From Gammaproteobacteria bacterium (GTDB lineage Bacteria; Pseudomonadota; Gammaproteobacteria; Poriferisulfidales; Poriferisulfidaceae), in contig JAPOXW010000030.1 of assembly GCA_026706895.1 (NCBI GenBank), positions 62,001 through 126,000 on the forward strand: a stretch of 64,000 nucleotides of DNA, read 5' to 3'. The notes under the pieces are model-generated. The model had not been told where the DNA came from. It made no database searches and saw nothing but the letters and a program-made list of their open reading frames with translations. Position 1 is the stretch's first letter; each line of letters starts with the position of its first letter. A program made the position numbers and the translations under genes. Shown here one piece after another: positions 63,501-64,000 of this stretch.

Positions 63501-64000
63501 ATGTCCGGCTCCACAATCCGAACCCGGTTTGCTCCAAGCCCGACCGGTGCCCTGCACTTGGGGGGAGCCCGCACGGCCTTGTACAACTGGCTCTATGCCC
63601 GGCATTGCGGTGGGGAATTCATCCTTCGGATCGAGGATACCGATCGGGAGCGTTCCAAAGAAGAACATTGCCAGCAAATCATGTCCATGCTGCGCTGGGT
63701 GGGTATGGATTGGGATGGCGAGGTGGTCTACCAGTCCCAAAGATCAGAGCGTCATCGAGAGATCATCCAGAAATTGCTCGATCGGGGAGACGCCTACTAC
63801 TGCGACTGTTCTCCGGAGCGCTTGGAACAGCTACGCAAGGAGCAGATGGCGGCAAAACTCAAGCCGCGTTACGACCGCCGTTGCCGCGACCGGGGTAATC
63901 CTCCATCGGCGCAATCGGTCATCCGGTTCAAAACCCCGCTTGAGGGCGACGTGGCCATCCAGGACAGCCTGAAAGGGGAGGTGCGCTTTTCCAATTCCGA
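63501..64000 (+). CDS. gltX: Glutamyl-tRNA synthetase (3' end beyond the window)
   Basis: The first 166 residues of GltX. The class I HIGH-like element reads FAPSPTGALHLGGARTALYNW, followed by RIEDTDRERS. Further typical sequences are YQSQRSERH and a CDC/C-x-H-like zinc-site segment (YYCDCSPERLEQLRKEQ ... CRDR). The gene runs off the right edge, so the KMSKS half is not seen. The related glutamyl-Q tRNA(Asp) synthetase is shorter and begins differently; the sequence here suits GltX. Confidence 0.93.
   Translation, partial: MSGSTIRTRFAPSPTGALHLGGARTALYNWLYARHCGGEFILRIEDTDRERSKEEHCQQIMSMLRWVGMDWDGEVVYQSQRSERHREIIQKLLDRGDAYYCDCSPERLEQLRKEQMAAKLKPRYDRRCRDRGNPPSAQSVIRFKTPLEGDVAIQDSLKGEVRFSNS

Overview
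The window reads as chromosomal DNA of a sulfur-oxidising gammaproteobacterium, probably Chromatiales or Ectothiorhodospiraceae-like; the species cannot be named from this sequence. The reasons are the gammaproteobacterial gene orders (nrdR-ribD-ribE-ribB-ribH-nusB-thiL-pgpA; msbA-lpxK-ycaR-kdsB; sdhCDAB-sdhE), a complete System I cytochrome c maturation operon, and a periplasmic flavocytochrome c sulfide dehydrogenase next to a NapC/NirT-type tetraheme cytochrome. Most of the window is dense housekeeping sequence with many 1-8 nt gene overlaps. There are no rRNA genes, CRISPR arrays or intact insertion sequences.

Layout. 1-2.1 kb: end of a GldG/DUF4340 ABC-export auxiliary operon. 2.1-7.9 kb: trxB, then ftsK-lolA-rarA and a rhodanese. 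8.0-8.7 kb: a VapBC-type toxin-antitoxin pair behind a palindromic operator. 8.8-15.2 kb: nagZ-mscS facing csiV-mfd. 15.2-18 kb: fccB, fccA and the tetraheme cytochrome on the minus strand. 18-26.7 kb: ccmABCDEFGHI running into lolC-lolD. 26.7-27.5 kb: a second PIN/AbrB toxin-antitoxin island. 27.5-28.8 kb: a UDG-family protein and a DUF2062 protein. 28.8-34 kb: exbB-exbD, one continuous gene encoding both MsbA and LpxK, a Trm112-like protein, kdsB and a CbiX-type chelatase. 34-41.3 kb: glyA and the nrdR/rib/nusB/thiL/pgpA run. 41.3-43 kb: an AT-rich AAA/DUF4143 ATPase island with 33-bp-spaced repeats. 43-46.7 kb: radical SAM, mug, a dienelactone-hydrolase-type protein, an unknown secreted protein and a DUF6580 membrane protein. 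46.8-52.1 kb: tRNA-Ala(GGC), sdhCDABE, DUF1249 and metX. 52.1-57.4 kb: gltA, mobAB, and DUF1244-moeB-msrP-msrQ. 57.4-64 kb: a membrane J-domain protein, a dehalogenase-like hydrolase, an NCS2 permease with a structured leader and apparently no ordinary start codon, mdh, zapE and the 5' end of gltX.

How the genes work together. The ccm system would mature the FccA and NapC-type cytochromes encoded divergently beside it. LolA and LolCD supply the lipoprotein pathway. ExbBD, MsbA-LpxK and KdsB belong to envelope energisation and lipid A/KDO supply. MobA, MobB and MoeB point to molybdenum cofactor assembly, and MsrP (periplasmic methionine sulfoxide reductase) is the neighbouring molybdoenzyme. 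sdh, gltA and mdh give three TCA-cycle steps.

Most notable observations: (1) the MsbA-LpxK translational fusion; (2) the NCS2 permease, whose reading frame appears to start at AUA (or AUC) behind a perfect Shine-Dalgarno, with a leader holding mutually exclusive pairings that could mask that Shine-Dalgarno; (3) an in-frame extra glycine inside the heme-handling WWD motif of CcmC; (4) a lumazine synthase ending in eight aspartates encoded by the repeat that also carries the nusB start; (5) 33-bp-phased degenerate repeats upstream of the AAA/DUF4143 gene.
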